Both the position numbers and the translations under genes were made by a program. The notes under the pieces were generated by a model. It saw nothing but the letters and a program-made list of their open reading frames with translations, was not told the origin of the DNA and did not search any database. From NCBI RefSeq assembly GCF_030462475.1, contig NZ_JASMRZ010000002.1:296574-333314 (forward strand): DNA of 36,741 bases, in the 5' to 3' direction. Source of the stretch: Variovorax sp. CAN15. Lineage in GTDB: Bacteria; Pseudomonadota; Gammaproteobacteria; Burkholderiales; Burkholderiaceae_C. This document shows positions 19,679 through 27,025 of the stretch, in pieces. Each line of letters starts with the position of its first letter. Position 1 is the first letter of the stretch.

Positions 19679-19981
19679 ATGAAGCTCCATCCCAGGCTGA
19701 TTCCGGGCGCAGCCCTGATGCTGGCGATTCTGTCGATCACTGCCTGCTCGGCACCGCTGGCGAAGGACAGCGGCGCGCCAGCCGCGTGCCGTCAGGACGC
19801 CGCAGCTGCCCTCACAGGAAAGAACCGCATCAGCGACACCGATGCCCGGCAGGCGACCGGCGCATCCATCGTCCGCCAGATCCAGCCGGGCCAGCCCGTG
19901 ACGATGGACTACCGCCGCGAGCGCGTGACCATCGAGACGGACCCGGCCAGCGGCAAGATCGTCCGCGCCTACTGCGGATAA
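19679..19981 (+). CDS. I78-like peptidase inhibitor lipoprotein
   Basis: A 100-residue secreted protein. The N-terminus is a lipoprotein signal with lipobox ITAC and lipidated Cys23. The mature part matches the inhibitor I78 family pattern: Cys37, ALTGK, a helix with DARQATGA, then IVRQIQPGQPVTMDYRRERVTIE and a closing YCG with Cys99. Cys37 and Cys99 could form the family disulfide. I78 proteins inhibit serine proteases; the lipid anchor suggests a guard role at the cell envelope. AGGAAAGG precedes the ATG at 19679. It is convergent with the Trp-Cys repeat gene, 13 bases away. The inhibitory activity is inferred from family likeness only. Confidence 0.85.
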   Translation: MKLHPRLIPGAALMLAILSITACSAPLAKDSGAPAACRQDAAAALTGKNRISDTDARQATGASIVRQIQPGQPVTMDYRRERVTIETDPASGKIVRAYCG

Positions 19982-19994
19982 GCCGGCCGTTCTC

Positions 19995-20813
19995 TCAGCT
20001 GTTCGCCGTGGCCGGTGCGCCAGCCTGCGCCGAGGGCCGTGCCGCAAGGGTAGGAGCGACTGCGCTTTCCTTGTCGAGCGAACACCACGCCGCCTGAGGC
20101 TTGCCGGCTTCCAGCGAACACCAGGCAGCCGAAGCCTTGCCCGTCTCCAGCGAGCACCACGCTGCCTGAGGTTTGCCGGCTTCGAGCGAGCACCACGCTG
20201 CCTGAGGTTTGCCGGCTTCGAGCGAACACCACGCGGCCTGAGGTTTGCCTGCTTCGAGCGAACACCACGCTGCCTGAGGTTTGCCTGCCTCCAGCGAACA
20301 CCATGCGGCCGAGGCCTTGCCTGCTTCCAGCGAGCACCAGGCTGCCGAGCCCTTGCCGGCCTCCGCCGAACACCAGGCGGCCGAATCCTTCACCGCCGCG
20401 TGCTGGAGCGCGGGCATGGGCTCGCCGAACTCCTCGGCAAGCAGTTGCTGCATCTGCTGGAAGGCCGCCTCCAGCGCCTTCGCATCGTCCTCGCCGCGCA
20501 GGCCGAGGTATGGAAAGTGATGCAGGAAATATCCGAAGGTGGCTTCGCAGTCGGCCGCGTATTTCCTCGTGTCGAGGATGTGCATGTGCCAGAAGCGGTC
20601 GACGTCCTGCTCGGGTGCGAGCGTCAGCTCGGGGTGCTTTGCGTGCAGGATCAGGTAGCGCTTGTAGGCCACTTCCATCTGGTCCGCGTAGCTTGCCGAC
20701 CAGCCGTAGCCGTCCTCCTTGCGGGTGGCCTTGAACTTGATCAGGGTCAGGTCGAGCGCCTGGATCGCGGCAATGGTTTGCTCCAGTGTCTTGCTCTGGG
20801 TTGAATCGGTCAT
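19995..20813 (-). CDS. GRDP-like (DUF1399-like) protein with nine Trp-Cys 12-residue repeats
   Basis: A 272-residue protein in two parts. Residues 1-135 resemble the glycine-rich-domain-protein-like family, with the motif DVDRFWHMHILDTRKYAADC (residues 70-89) and FGYFLHHFPYLG. The recurring Trp-His-x-His, Tyr and Cys residues suggest a structural or metal site. Residues 145-252 are nine exact-register repeats of twelve residues, consensus AAWCSLEAGKPQ, each with one Trp and one Cys (Cys148 to Cys244). A short Ala/Pro-rich tail follows. No signal peptide or membrane segment is seen. AGGAG precedes the ATG. It lies 72 bases downstream of the GGDEF-EAL gene on the same strand, so co-transcription is possible. 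The function is unknown to me. Confidence 0.85.
   Translation of the reverse strand: MTDSTQSKTLEQTIAAIQALDLTLIKFKATRKEDGYGWSASYADQMEVAYKRYLILHAKHPELTLAPEQDVDRFWHMHILDTRKYAADCEATFGYFLHHFPYLGLRGEDDAKALEAAFQQMQQLLAEEFGEPMPALQHAAVKDSAAWCSAEAGKGSAAWCSLEAGKASAAWCSLEAGKPQAAWCSLEAGKPQAAWCSLEAGKPQAAWCSLEAGKPQAAWCSLETGKASAAWCSLEAGKPQAAWCSLDKESAVAPTLAARPSAQAGAPATANS
20058..20381 (-). repeat. Nine tandem 36-base coding repeats (Trp-Cys array)
   Basis: Nine in-frame units of exactly 36 bases encode AAWCS followed by LEAGKPQ or close variants. From the N-terminal end the last parts read AEAGKGS, LEAGKAS, four LEAGKPQ, LETGKAS, LEAGKPQ and a diverged LDKESAV. Ala-Ala-Trp-Cys-Ser never changes, while synonymous bases do (Cys is encoded by both TGC and TGT, Glu and Ser codons vary). 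That pattern points to selection on the peptide rather than very recent DNA duplication. There are no spacers, so it is not a CRISPR array. Confidence 0.95.
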
Positions 20814-20885
20814 GAATGCTCCTGTGAAGTTTCGGGGAAGCCCGAGCGAACGTGCCCGGTAACGATTGCCGCGAAGGCCCGGCGC

Positions 20886-23800
20886 TCAGGCCGCCACCGA
20901 CGGGACAAATTGATTGCGCAGGTGACGCGCCATGAAATCCCGTGCCTCGTCGGCGGGCACGGGCTTGCAAAGCCAGTAGCCCTGGGCTTCGTCGCATCCG
21001 TGGCCGTGCAGGTAGTTGAACTGGACCGGCGTCTCGACGCCCTCGGCCACCACCTTCATGCGCAGCCCGTGGGCCAGCGTGATGATTCCGTCGATCAGCG
21101 CGCGCGCGTCGGCGTCCTGCGAAAGGTCGTTGATGAAGGAGCGATCGATCTTGACCGTCGAGAGCGGAAAGTGCTTCAGGTAAGACAGCGAGGAGTAACC
21201 TGTCCCGAAGTCGTCGATGGCAAGGCCCACGCCCATGTCGCGGATGGTCCGCAGCAGCTTGGCTGCATGCTCGGGGTTCGCCATCATGGCGCTCTCGGTG
21301 ATCTCCAGTTCCAGAAGCGACGGATCGAGGCCGGATGATTCCAGTATGGCCTTGATGTCGGCCACCAGCGTGCGGCTCTCGAACTGCCGCGGAGACAGGT
21401 TGACGCTGGTCAGTATCTTCGGCAGCCCCTGCTTCTGCCATTCGAGCGCATCGGCGCAGGCCTTCTCCAGCGCCCACTTGCCCATCGACACGATCAGGCC
21501 GAGTTCCTCGGCGATCGGGATGAACTGCACCGGCGGAATCATGCCCAGGACCGGATGGTGCCAGCGCATCAGCGCCTCCACGCCGACGATTCGCCGCGTC
21601 TGCAGGTTCATCTTCGGCTGGTAGTGCATTTCCAGTTCGCCGCGCTCCAGTGCGTGGCGCAGTGCGCTCTCGAGCATCAGCTGTTCGGTGCTCTGCGCAT
21701 TCATCTTCGCCGCGTAGAAGCGGTAGGTGTTGCGGCCCTTTTCCTTGGCGCGGTACATGGCGGTGTCGGCGTTCTTCAGAAGCGTCTCGGCATCGCCGCC
21801 GTTCTCCGGATAGACGCTCACGCCCACGCTGGCGCTCACGTGCAGCTCGCGCCCCTCGATGACGAAGGGCTCCGCGCAGCAGTCCAGAATCCTTTCGGCG
21901 AGCGCCGCGGCCTCGCTCGAGCTGTCCAGGTTCTCCATCAGCAGCACGAACTCGTCGCCGCCGAAGCGCGCCACCACGTCGGTATCGCGCAGCAGCGTCC
22001 TCAGGCGCTTGCCGCAGGTCCTGATCATCTCGTCGCCCACGCCGTGGCCCAGCGTGTCGTTGATGTGCTTGAAGCGATCCAGGTCGACGAACATCACGGC
22101 GAACAGCTTCTCCTGCCTGTTGCTGCGCCTGATGGCCCGGGCAAGCTCGTGCTGCAGCGCCGCGCGGTTGAGCAGTCCCGTCAGCTCGTCGTGGCTGGCC
22201 ATGAAGCGAAGGGTTTTTTCGGCCAGCTTGCGCTGCCTGTACTGGGCGATCTGCAATGCGATGACGCGCAGCGACTCCAGCGTCTCGGTGTCCGCGGCAT
22301 AGGGATTGGCGCCGAAGAGCTCCAGCGCCGTGGTCATCTCGGGCGCGACCATCGGTACGACGAGGCCGGTGCTCAGTCCCGCCTCGCGAGCCATGGCGTC
22401 GCGGGTGAAGTGACCCGGCGAGGCCTGCGTGTCGATCCGCACCACGCTGCCGATTCCCCAGGCGCGGCCCAGCGAGCCTTCGCCGGAGCGGTAGGTGAGC
22501 GAGAGGCTGGTATCGACGAAGCGCCTCACCGCCGGATTGTTGTCGGCATGCCAGGCCACGGTGCAGTGGGCCAGGCCGTCCTCGCCGATGCTCCACAGCG
22601 CACCGCAGTCCCAGTGCAGGTCGGTGCATATCGCCTCCAGCGCCAGCGCGATCACCGTCTCCGTGCGGCCGTCGCCCGCAAGCAGCCGGGCGATCTTGTA
22701 TTCGAGCTTCTGGCGCAACGCGTCCTTGCGCGGCCGGGTGGCGTCGCGCACCGTGCCGCGCACCCGTCTTTCGCCCGCGTCTTCGCCGGACTGAGTGACG
22801 ACATGAAGCCAGCGTTCGGTGCCGTCGGGCAGGCAGATGCGGTGCTCGAACTCGCTGCGCTCCGTGGACTGGGAGGCCAGCGCGATCTGCCGCTCTACGG
22901 CGCCGCGCTCGATGTTCGGTACTCGCGAAAGCAGGGCGTGCAGGTCCAGCGGCAACGGGTCGTCCGCAAAGCCCAGGATGCGCCGCGCTTCCTCGGAGCA
23001 TTGCAGGGCGCCGGTCGCGGGGTCGAGGGTCCAGCTGCCGAGGCTGGCCAGGTGCTGGGCGTCTTCCAGTTGCCTCTCGCTTGCGCGCAGGTGGCTGGTC
23101 ATTTCGTCGGCCAGAACCTGGGCCCTGCTGCCCGTGTTGGCCAGCGACAGGACGATGCCGGCCAGCAACGTGCTGGTGGCGAGGCCGCCGAAGAAGACGA
23201 GCCACGGGATGGTCTTGTCCAGCGGGCCGAAGACCTGGTTCTCGCTCTGCTTCACCTCCACCAGCCAGGAGTGGCCGCCCAGTTCGAAGCCGAGCATGCG
23301 TTCCATGCTGTTCGCCGGTTCGGCGACGGGCCTGGCGAGCGTCGCGCTGTCGAACAGCAGCTCGCGCTCGCCGAATGCGACCGGTGCCACGAACCTGGTC
23401 TCGATGCGCGTGCCGATCGGCCCCTTGCCCGGCCCGGCATCGATCAGCCGCAGCTGCAGCGTCTTCGCAGCCTCGATGCTCACCACGTCGCGCAGCATGC
23501 CCGTGAGGCTGAAGCCCGCGCCGACGGAGCCCATGTAGGCCTGGCGCCGCTGCTCGAGCGTGCTGATCGGCATCTTCGGGCGATACACCGGCAGGCGCAT
23601 CGCCAGTCCGACATCGGACTCGCGGCCCGCGATGCGGATCTTGCGTCCCGAAGTGACGAGTCCGCCGGTGTCGCGCCCCTTTTCGAGCGCGTCTCCCCGG
23701 TTGGGCATCGCGCCCAGGTCGTTGCCCAGCAGCTTCTCGTTGCCGGCCAGCGGTTCGATGAAGGCCAGCGGGTAATAGATTTCACGCTCGCCGCCCGGCT

Positions 23801-24206
23801 TGATAGCGAACCCCGAAGCGACGGCGGCGTCGAGGCTCGCGTCGCCGCGCACCTGCTCCTCGAAGCGCTGCTTGTCGCCGGGCCCGATGCTGGGTGCGTA
23901 GTTGACCGCCTGGAAGCCGGGGTAGGCGCTTGCCAGGTTCAGGCCCGCGACGTAGTCCCTGAAGTCGCTCCTGGTCACCGGCTCGGAAGTGTTGAACCGC
24001 GCGCGCAGGCCGATCAGGACGGCGATGTAGTCGTCGAACCGGGCTTCGACCTTTCGCGCCAGGTCGAGGGCGGTGGCGTCGAAACGCGTCCGGGCGCTGC
24101 GCCCGATTTCCTGATGGGCAGAGATTCCGAGGGCGATCGACAGCGCCGTGCCGAAGATGAAAATCACAAGCGGCAGGCGAATCCTGGCCCAGATGGACAA
24201 AGACAT
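20886..24206 (-). CDS. CHASE-PAS-GAF-GGDEF-EAL cyclic-di-GMP signalling protein
   Basis: A 1106-residue membrane protein that should make or break cyclic di-GMP. Order: membrane helix at 10-30, periplasmic CHASE-like sensor about 45-325, second helix about 333-357, PAS domain about 380-490, GAF domain about 505-655, GGDEF about 665-830 and EAL about 840-1090. The synthase site GGDEF (749-753) is intact, with the product-inhibition site RDTD at 740-743. The phosphodiesterase site also looks intact: EAL (877-879), Asn936, Glu968, DDFGTG (998-1003), Lys1019 and AEGVET. So it could be bifunctional. The start MSLSIWARIRLPL (24206) was preferred to one 32 codons upstream. A perfect FNR box lies upstream. 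Confidence 0.93.
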   Translation of the reverse strand: MSLSIWARIRLPLVIFIFGTALSIALGISAHQEIGRSARTRFDATALDLARKVEARFDDYIAVLIGLRARFNTSEPVTRSDFRDYVAGLNLASAYPGFQAVNYAPSIGPGDKQRFEEQVRGDASLDAAVASGFAIKPGGEREIYYPLAFIEPLAGNEKLLGNDLGAMPNRGDALEKGRDTGGLVTSGRKIRIAGRESDVGLAMRLPVYRPKMPISTLEQRRQAYMGSVGAGFSLTGMLRDVVSIEAAKTLQLRLIDAGPGKGPIGTRIETRFVAPVAFGERELLFDSATLARPVAEPANSMERMLGFELGGHSWLVEVKQSENQVFGPLDKTIPWLVFFGGLATSTLLAGIVLSLANTGSRAQVLADEMTSHLRASERQLEDAQHLASLGSWTLDPATGALQCSEEARRILGFADDPLPLDLHALLSRVPNIERGAVERQIALASQSTERSEFEHRICLPDGTERWLHVVTQSGEDAGERRVRGTVRDATRPRKDALRQKLEYKIARLLAGDGRTETVIALALEAICTDLHWDCGALWSIGEDGLAHCTVAWHADNNPAVRRFVDTSLSLTYRSGEGSLGRAWGIGSVVRIDTQASPGHFTRDAMAREAGLSTGLVVPMVAPEMTTALELFGANPYAADTETLESLRVIALQIAQYRQRKLAEKTLRFMASHDELTGLLNRAALQHELARAIRRSNRQEKLFAVMFVDLDRFKHINDTLGHGVGDEMIRTCGKRLRTLLRDTDVVARFGGDEFVLLMENLDSSSEAAALAERILDCCAEPFVIEGRELHVSASVGVSVYPENGGDAETLLKNADTAMYRAKEKGRNTYRFYAAKMNAQSTEQLMLESALRHALERGELEMHYQPKMNLQTRRIVGVEALMRWHHPVLGMIPPVQFIPIAEELGLIVSMGKWALEKACADALEWQKQGLPKILTSVNLSPRQFESRTLVADIKAILESSGLDPSLLELEITESAMMANPEHAAKLLRTIRDMGVGLAIDDFGTGYSSLSYLKHFPLSTVKIDRSFINDLSQDADARALIDGIITLAHGLRMKVVAEGVETPVQFNYLHGHGCDEAQGYWLCKPVPADEARDFMARHLRNQFVPSVAA

Positions 24207-24743
24207 GGTTCGATCCTGTCGCTTGTGCAAGCCGGGTGGCTCCGTGTGCTGCGGAGTGTGGCACGCCAGCGGGCGCTGTGGTTTCATTTGGGAACAATTC
24301 ACCCCTAATTCTGTAATCTTGAGTCAGGAGTTCTCTGGTTGTTAGGTCTTAATAATTAACTTCGTCTGATGCCAAAGCTTTTGATCCGGATCAAAAGACC
24401 CCGCCGTGGGTGCCTCGGAAAGCGGCCGCCTGCCTTGAATCCGGCAACTTGCCCGCCAGGGGCGCACAAGAAACCGGGAGTTCCGGGTGGCCAATCGTTC
24501 CTATCCCCACAGCCAAGGCCCATTGCGACCGTCATCTGCTGCTGGGAAGGCCGCGGCGCAGGAACGCCCCGGCGCCGCTGGACGCCTTCCTCGGACTTCG
24601 CCTAGATGACAACCTCGGCAGCACCCGCAACGGCGCCACGGAGCATCCGCTCGGCCTTCCATGGACGAAGGTGCTGCATTTCGGTCTGTGGAACCGCGCC
24701 GAGCTCGAGGCGAACCAGAACCGGCGGCGGCCGCGGGCACGCG
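24207..24743. other. 537-base region without a convincing gene
   Basis: Between the GGDEF-EAL gene and the phosphopantetheinyl transferase gene, both on the minus strand. The left part (about 24290-24400) is AT-rich and holds the FNR box and a candidate promoter for the c-di-GMP gene. The right part (24400-24743) is GC-rich; open frames on both strands there lack ribosome binding sites, have unusual Arg/Pro/Ala-heavy composition and match no family I know. It may be a decayed gene or simple intergenic sequence. Confidence 0.6.
24353..24397 (-). promoter_or_regulatory. FNR/ANR box with class II promoter spacing upstream of the GGDEF-EAL gene
   Basis: TTGATCCGGATCAA at 24381-24394 matches the FNR/ANR consensus TTGAT-N4-ATCAA at every position. 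It is the core of a 20-base perfect palindrome at 24378-24397. Read toward the c-di-GMP gene, exactly 22 bases separate the box from an AT-rich hexamer TAATTA (24358-24353). That is the spacing of class II FNR promoters, with the box centred near -41.5. Start of transcription would be near 24346, giving a leader of about 140 bases. In the other direction no -10-like hexamer lies at that distance. Confidence 0.65.
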
Positions 24744-25538
24744 TCAGGTGTCCGCCGATCGGCGCGTCACCGTGCCCTGGAATTCCTCTACCGACGCGAG
24801 CAGCGGCGTTGCCTTCAGGCACCGGATCTGCACTTCGCTTTCGTCCTTCATTCGCTCCAGGCATAGCGCGACGGCATGCGCGTCGTCCGGCTGCAATCGC
24901 CAGAACCGCCAGCGCTGGGCGCTGTCGTCCTCCAGGCCGTGCTCGAAGCCTATGGCTTCGCCCGCACCGCCATCCAGGTCGAAGGAAAACCGGTCCAGCG
25001 GAATCGACAGGCCCATGCCGCGCGCCTTGATATAGCTTTCCTTGAGCGTCCAGAGATCCCAGAAGCGCGACGGCTGCAGTCCGGCGGAAAGCCGCTGCAG
25101 CGCACGTGCCTCCTTCGCCGAAAAGAAATGCCCCGCGATCTCCAGCGGCGCATTCCTTGCCGTGTGCTCGACATCCACGCCCACCTCGCGCTCCACCGCC
25201 AGCGCCGCCACCACGAGCGACGCGCTGTGCGAAATGTTGAAGCGGATGCGCTGCGCCTGCGCAGGCGCGTGGGCGATCCCCGGGCGCCCGTACTCATTGT
25301 TCTCGAAGCGCCAGTTTCCGGGCGCGACCGCCGGAACGTAGCGCGAGAGCAGCGAGCGGATCAGCCCGCGCGTCATGAGATAGCGGCGCCGGTCCCGGGC
25401 GAAGTGAAAGCGCCCGTGCTTCTCCCGCTCCTCGGGCGTCAGGAGGGCCATGATGGCCTCGTCGGCGGCCGGGTCGTCCTGTTCGGGAACGTACAGGTGC
25501 CAAAGGTGGACCTGATGCGGGTCGATCTGCAATTGCAT
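24744..25538 (-). CDS. 4'-phosphopantetheinyl transferase, Sfp type
   Basis: A 264-residue enzyme that moves phosphopantetheine from coenzyme A to a serine on carrier proteins, activating fatty acid, polyketide or peptide synthases. It has the two-lobed Sfp layout. Motifs are FNISHSASLVVAAL (residues 100-113), the Mg-binding VGVDVEH with Asp122 and Glu124, and WTLKESYIKARGMGLSIPLDRFSF with Trp163, Lys166, Glu167 and Lys171. Sfp-type enzymes usually serve secondary metabolism or broad targets, but no carrier protein or synthase gene lies in the window. Flanking gaps of 537 and 191 bases suggest it is transcribed alone. The ATG has only a weak ribosome binding site. Confidence 0.94.
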   Translation of the reverse strand: MQLQIDPHQVHLWHLYVPEQDDPAADEAIMALLTPEEREKHGRFHFARDRRRYLMTRGLIRSLLSRYVPAVAPGNWRFENNEYGRPGIAHAPAQAQRIRFNISHSASLVVAALAVEREVGVDVEHTARNAPLEIAGHFFSAKEARALQRLSAGLQPSRFWDLWTLKESYIKARGMGLSIPLDRFSFDLDGGAGEAIGFEHGLEDDSAQRWRFWRLQPDDAHAVALCLERMKDESEVQIRCLKATPLLASVEEFQGTVTRRSADT

Positions 25539-25729
25539 GCGCAGGATTCTGGCCTGCCTCGGTGGCCCCCGGTCCGGCTCGATTCAGCCCGGCTTAAGTT
25601 TGCCGGCCGATACTGGAGTCGACGGTCTGCTGGCGTTGGTAGAGGTTGCCCCTGGCACCCGCCCCGTTTCATGCGGGCGGCTCCTCGAGGCCGGCGATCG
25701 TCACGCCTTTCTCGTGCTCGCGCGGCTAT

Positions 25730-26593
25730 CTATGCGCGGGCCGCGTCCCCCAGCCAGTTCGGCTCGTTCGACGTGTCCGGAAAGCCCGAGTCGTCCACCG
25801 TGCCTGCCATCGGCTGCGCGGCCGCATGCCGAAGCTCGTAGCCCCGGCCGTAGACCGAATGCAGCACGAACTCGTTCTTCTTGTGCAGCGACAGCTTGCG
25901 GCGGATGTTCGCCACGCAGCAGTCGAGCACCCGGCTCTTGCGTTCGACGCGCGAATCCGGCCACAGCGAACCCAGCAGCCATTCGCGTTCCAGCAACTGG
26001 CCGGCATTGCGAAACAACATCAGCGCCAGTTCGAACTCGCGCGGCTTCAGCCGGATCTCCTCGCCCTTGTGCACCACCACCTTGCGGTTGCCGATGAAGC
26101 GGTAGCCGCCGAACAGCGCGCTCGTCGCCTGCGGATGCAGCAGCGTCTCGTTGCGCCGCAACGCCTCGCGCACGCGCAGCTCCACCTCGAAGTCGTCGAC
26201 CGGCAGCACCGCGAAATCGATGCCCGGTCCCTGCGACTCGGGCTCCGCCGCCGACAGCACCTCGGCCAGCAATTCGCGCTGCAGCGCATTGGCGACCAGG
26301 AAGATCGGCACGCGCAGCGCCTGGCACATCGAGGTCAGCACCGGCCATGCGCCTTCGTCCTTCAGCACCACCAGCAGGAGGTCGAAATGATTGGCGCCGT
26401 GCGTGGCCGCGCGCAGGAAGTCGGCGCTGCCGTCGAAGGAAACCGAGGTGCAGCCCATCAGGCGCAGCCTCTGGCCCCAGGCGCGTGTCTGGACTTCGTC
26501 GCAACCCACCATCGCCACCTGTCGCGCGTCGCCGTGAGCATCGTCGTTCATGTCGAAAGCTTCCATGTATGGGTGGGTGGTGGGGCGAAACAT
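25730..26593 (-). CDS. OmpR/PhoB-type response regulator with degenerate receiver
   Basis: A 287-residue regulator. The C-terminal winged helix (about residues 163-256) is well conserved: EIRLKPREFELALMLFRNAGQLLEREWLLGSLWP, then SRVLDCCVANIRRKL as the recognition helix and VYGRGYEL as the wing. The N-terminal receiver is poorly conserved. By alignment to DLVLLD, the phospho-acceptor Asp is Val76; the acidic pair is reduced to Cys31-Asp32, and the usual Lys is Asn102. It is therefore unlikely to be controlled by ordinary phosphorylation. Starts at 26593 (TGAGG-based Shine-Dalgarno), 26566 and 26551 are all possible. It follows the YadA-anchor gene by 7 bases in the flgMN transcription unit. 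No histidine kinase is nearby. Confidence 0.85.
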   Translation of the reverse strand: MFRPTTHPYMEAFDMNDDAHGDARQVAMVGCDEVQTRAWGQRLRLMGCTSVSFDGSADFLRAATHGANHFDLLLVVLKDEGAWPVLTSMCQALRVPIFLVANALQRELLAEVLSAAEPESQGPGIDFAVLPVDDFEVELRVREALRRNETLLHPQATSALFGGYRFIGNRKVVVHKGEEIRLKPREFELALMLFRNAGQLLEREWLLGSLWPDSRVERKSRVLDCCVANIRRKLSLHKKNEFVLHSVYGRGYELRHAAAQPMAGTVDDSGFPDTSNEPNWLGDAARA

Positions 26594-26600
26594 GCCGGCC

Positions 26601-27023
26601 TCAGCGGTCCGTGCCGCGCGGCAGCTTCCAGCCGATGCCGGCGTTGAATCCCCAGTCCCGCCCCGCGTTGGCGACGGCCATGCCCCAGGCCGTCCGCCCG
26701 TCGTCCGAAAGAGTCCTGAAGCCCAGGCTCACCGCCGTGTAGCCCCTGTAGCTGCCGAAGGCGAGGCCGGCTGTCTTCTCGCCGGGCTGCAGGGCGGGCA
26801 CGTACGCCGCCGTCATAGCCACGGCCATCGCCGTGCCCGAGTACGCGATGCGCTCCACGTCGTGCAGCGCTGCGCCCGCCTGGTTCAGCTGTGCGAGGTT
26901 GACCGCGTCGCCCGGGCGCACGCCCGGCGCCACGTTCGAGATCGGCGCGCCGTCCGCCGCGCCCGCCATGCCGTGCCCGGCGGCGGCGCACAGCCACAGC
27001 ACGACCAGCAGCCCGGCCCGCAC
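26601..27023 (-). CDS. Anchor-only YadA-like trimeric autotransporter protein
   Basis: A 140-residue protein with a signal peptide (about residues 1-22, ending GMAGA) and then only the neck and membrane anchor of trimeric autotransporter adhesins. The neck reads ISNVAPGVRPGDAVNLAQLNQ, the typical VAPG...DAVN.AQLNQ connector. The anchor follows with YSGTAMAVAMTAAYVPALQPGEKTAGLAFGSYRGYTAVSLGF, WGMAVANAG and FNAGIGWKL. No passenger stalk or head domain exists. The C-terminus ends WKLPRGTDR rather than the usual terminal aromatic. The start is GTG at 27023, two bases after the flgN stop, so it is coupled to flgN. Its outer-membrane pore role is inferred. Confidence 0.8.
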   Translation of the reverse strand: MRAGLLVVLWLCAAAGHGMAGAADGAPISNVAPGVRPGDAVNLAQLNQAGAALHDVERIAYSGTAMAVAMTAAYVPALQPGEKTAGLAFGSYRGYTAVSLGFRTLSDDGRTAWGMAVANAGRDWGFNAGIGWKLPRGTDR

Positions 27024-27025
27024 GC

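Noticed and set aside
19465..19740. Open frame on the minus strand across the tRNA-Ser gene
   Set aside because: It is the antisense of a tRNA and its terminator. The peptide GGIRTLGT...DFESGTFDHSATSP is a well-known false protein from serine tRNA genes.
20058..20381. CRISPR array suggested by nine evenly spaced repeats with a 36-base period
   Set aside because: The units are contiguous with no spacers, keep one reading frame with an excellent start and ribosome binding site, and no cas genes are near.
19995..20813. Ribosomally made, modified peptide precursor with nine cores
   Set aside because: Repeats would suit a multi-core precursor, but no radical SAM, cyclodehydratase, DUF692-like, peptidase or exporter gene lies nearby. 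Kept only as one hypothesis under the finding.
21555..24308. 917-codon plus-strand open frame opposite the GGDEF-EAL gene
   Set aside because: Composition is typical of a reverse-strand shadow in high-GC DNA, and no domain is recognisable. The minus strand encodes six clear domains.
24410..25030. Plus-strand open frame downstream of the FNR box
   Set aside because: No ribosome binding site, Arg/Pro-rich composition, and its second half is antisense to the phosphopantetheinyl transferase. No -10 element fits the box in this direction.
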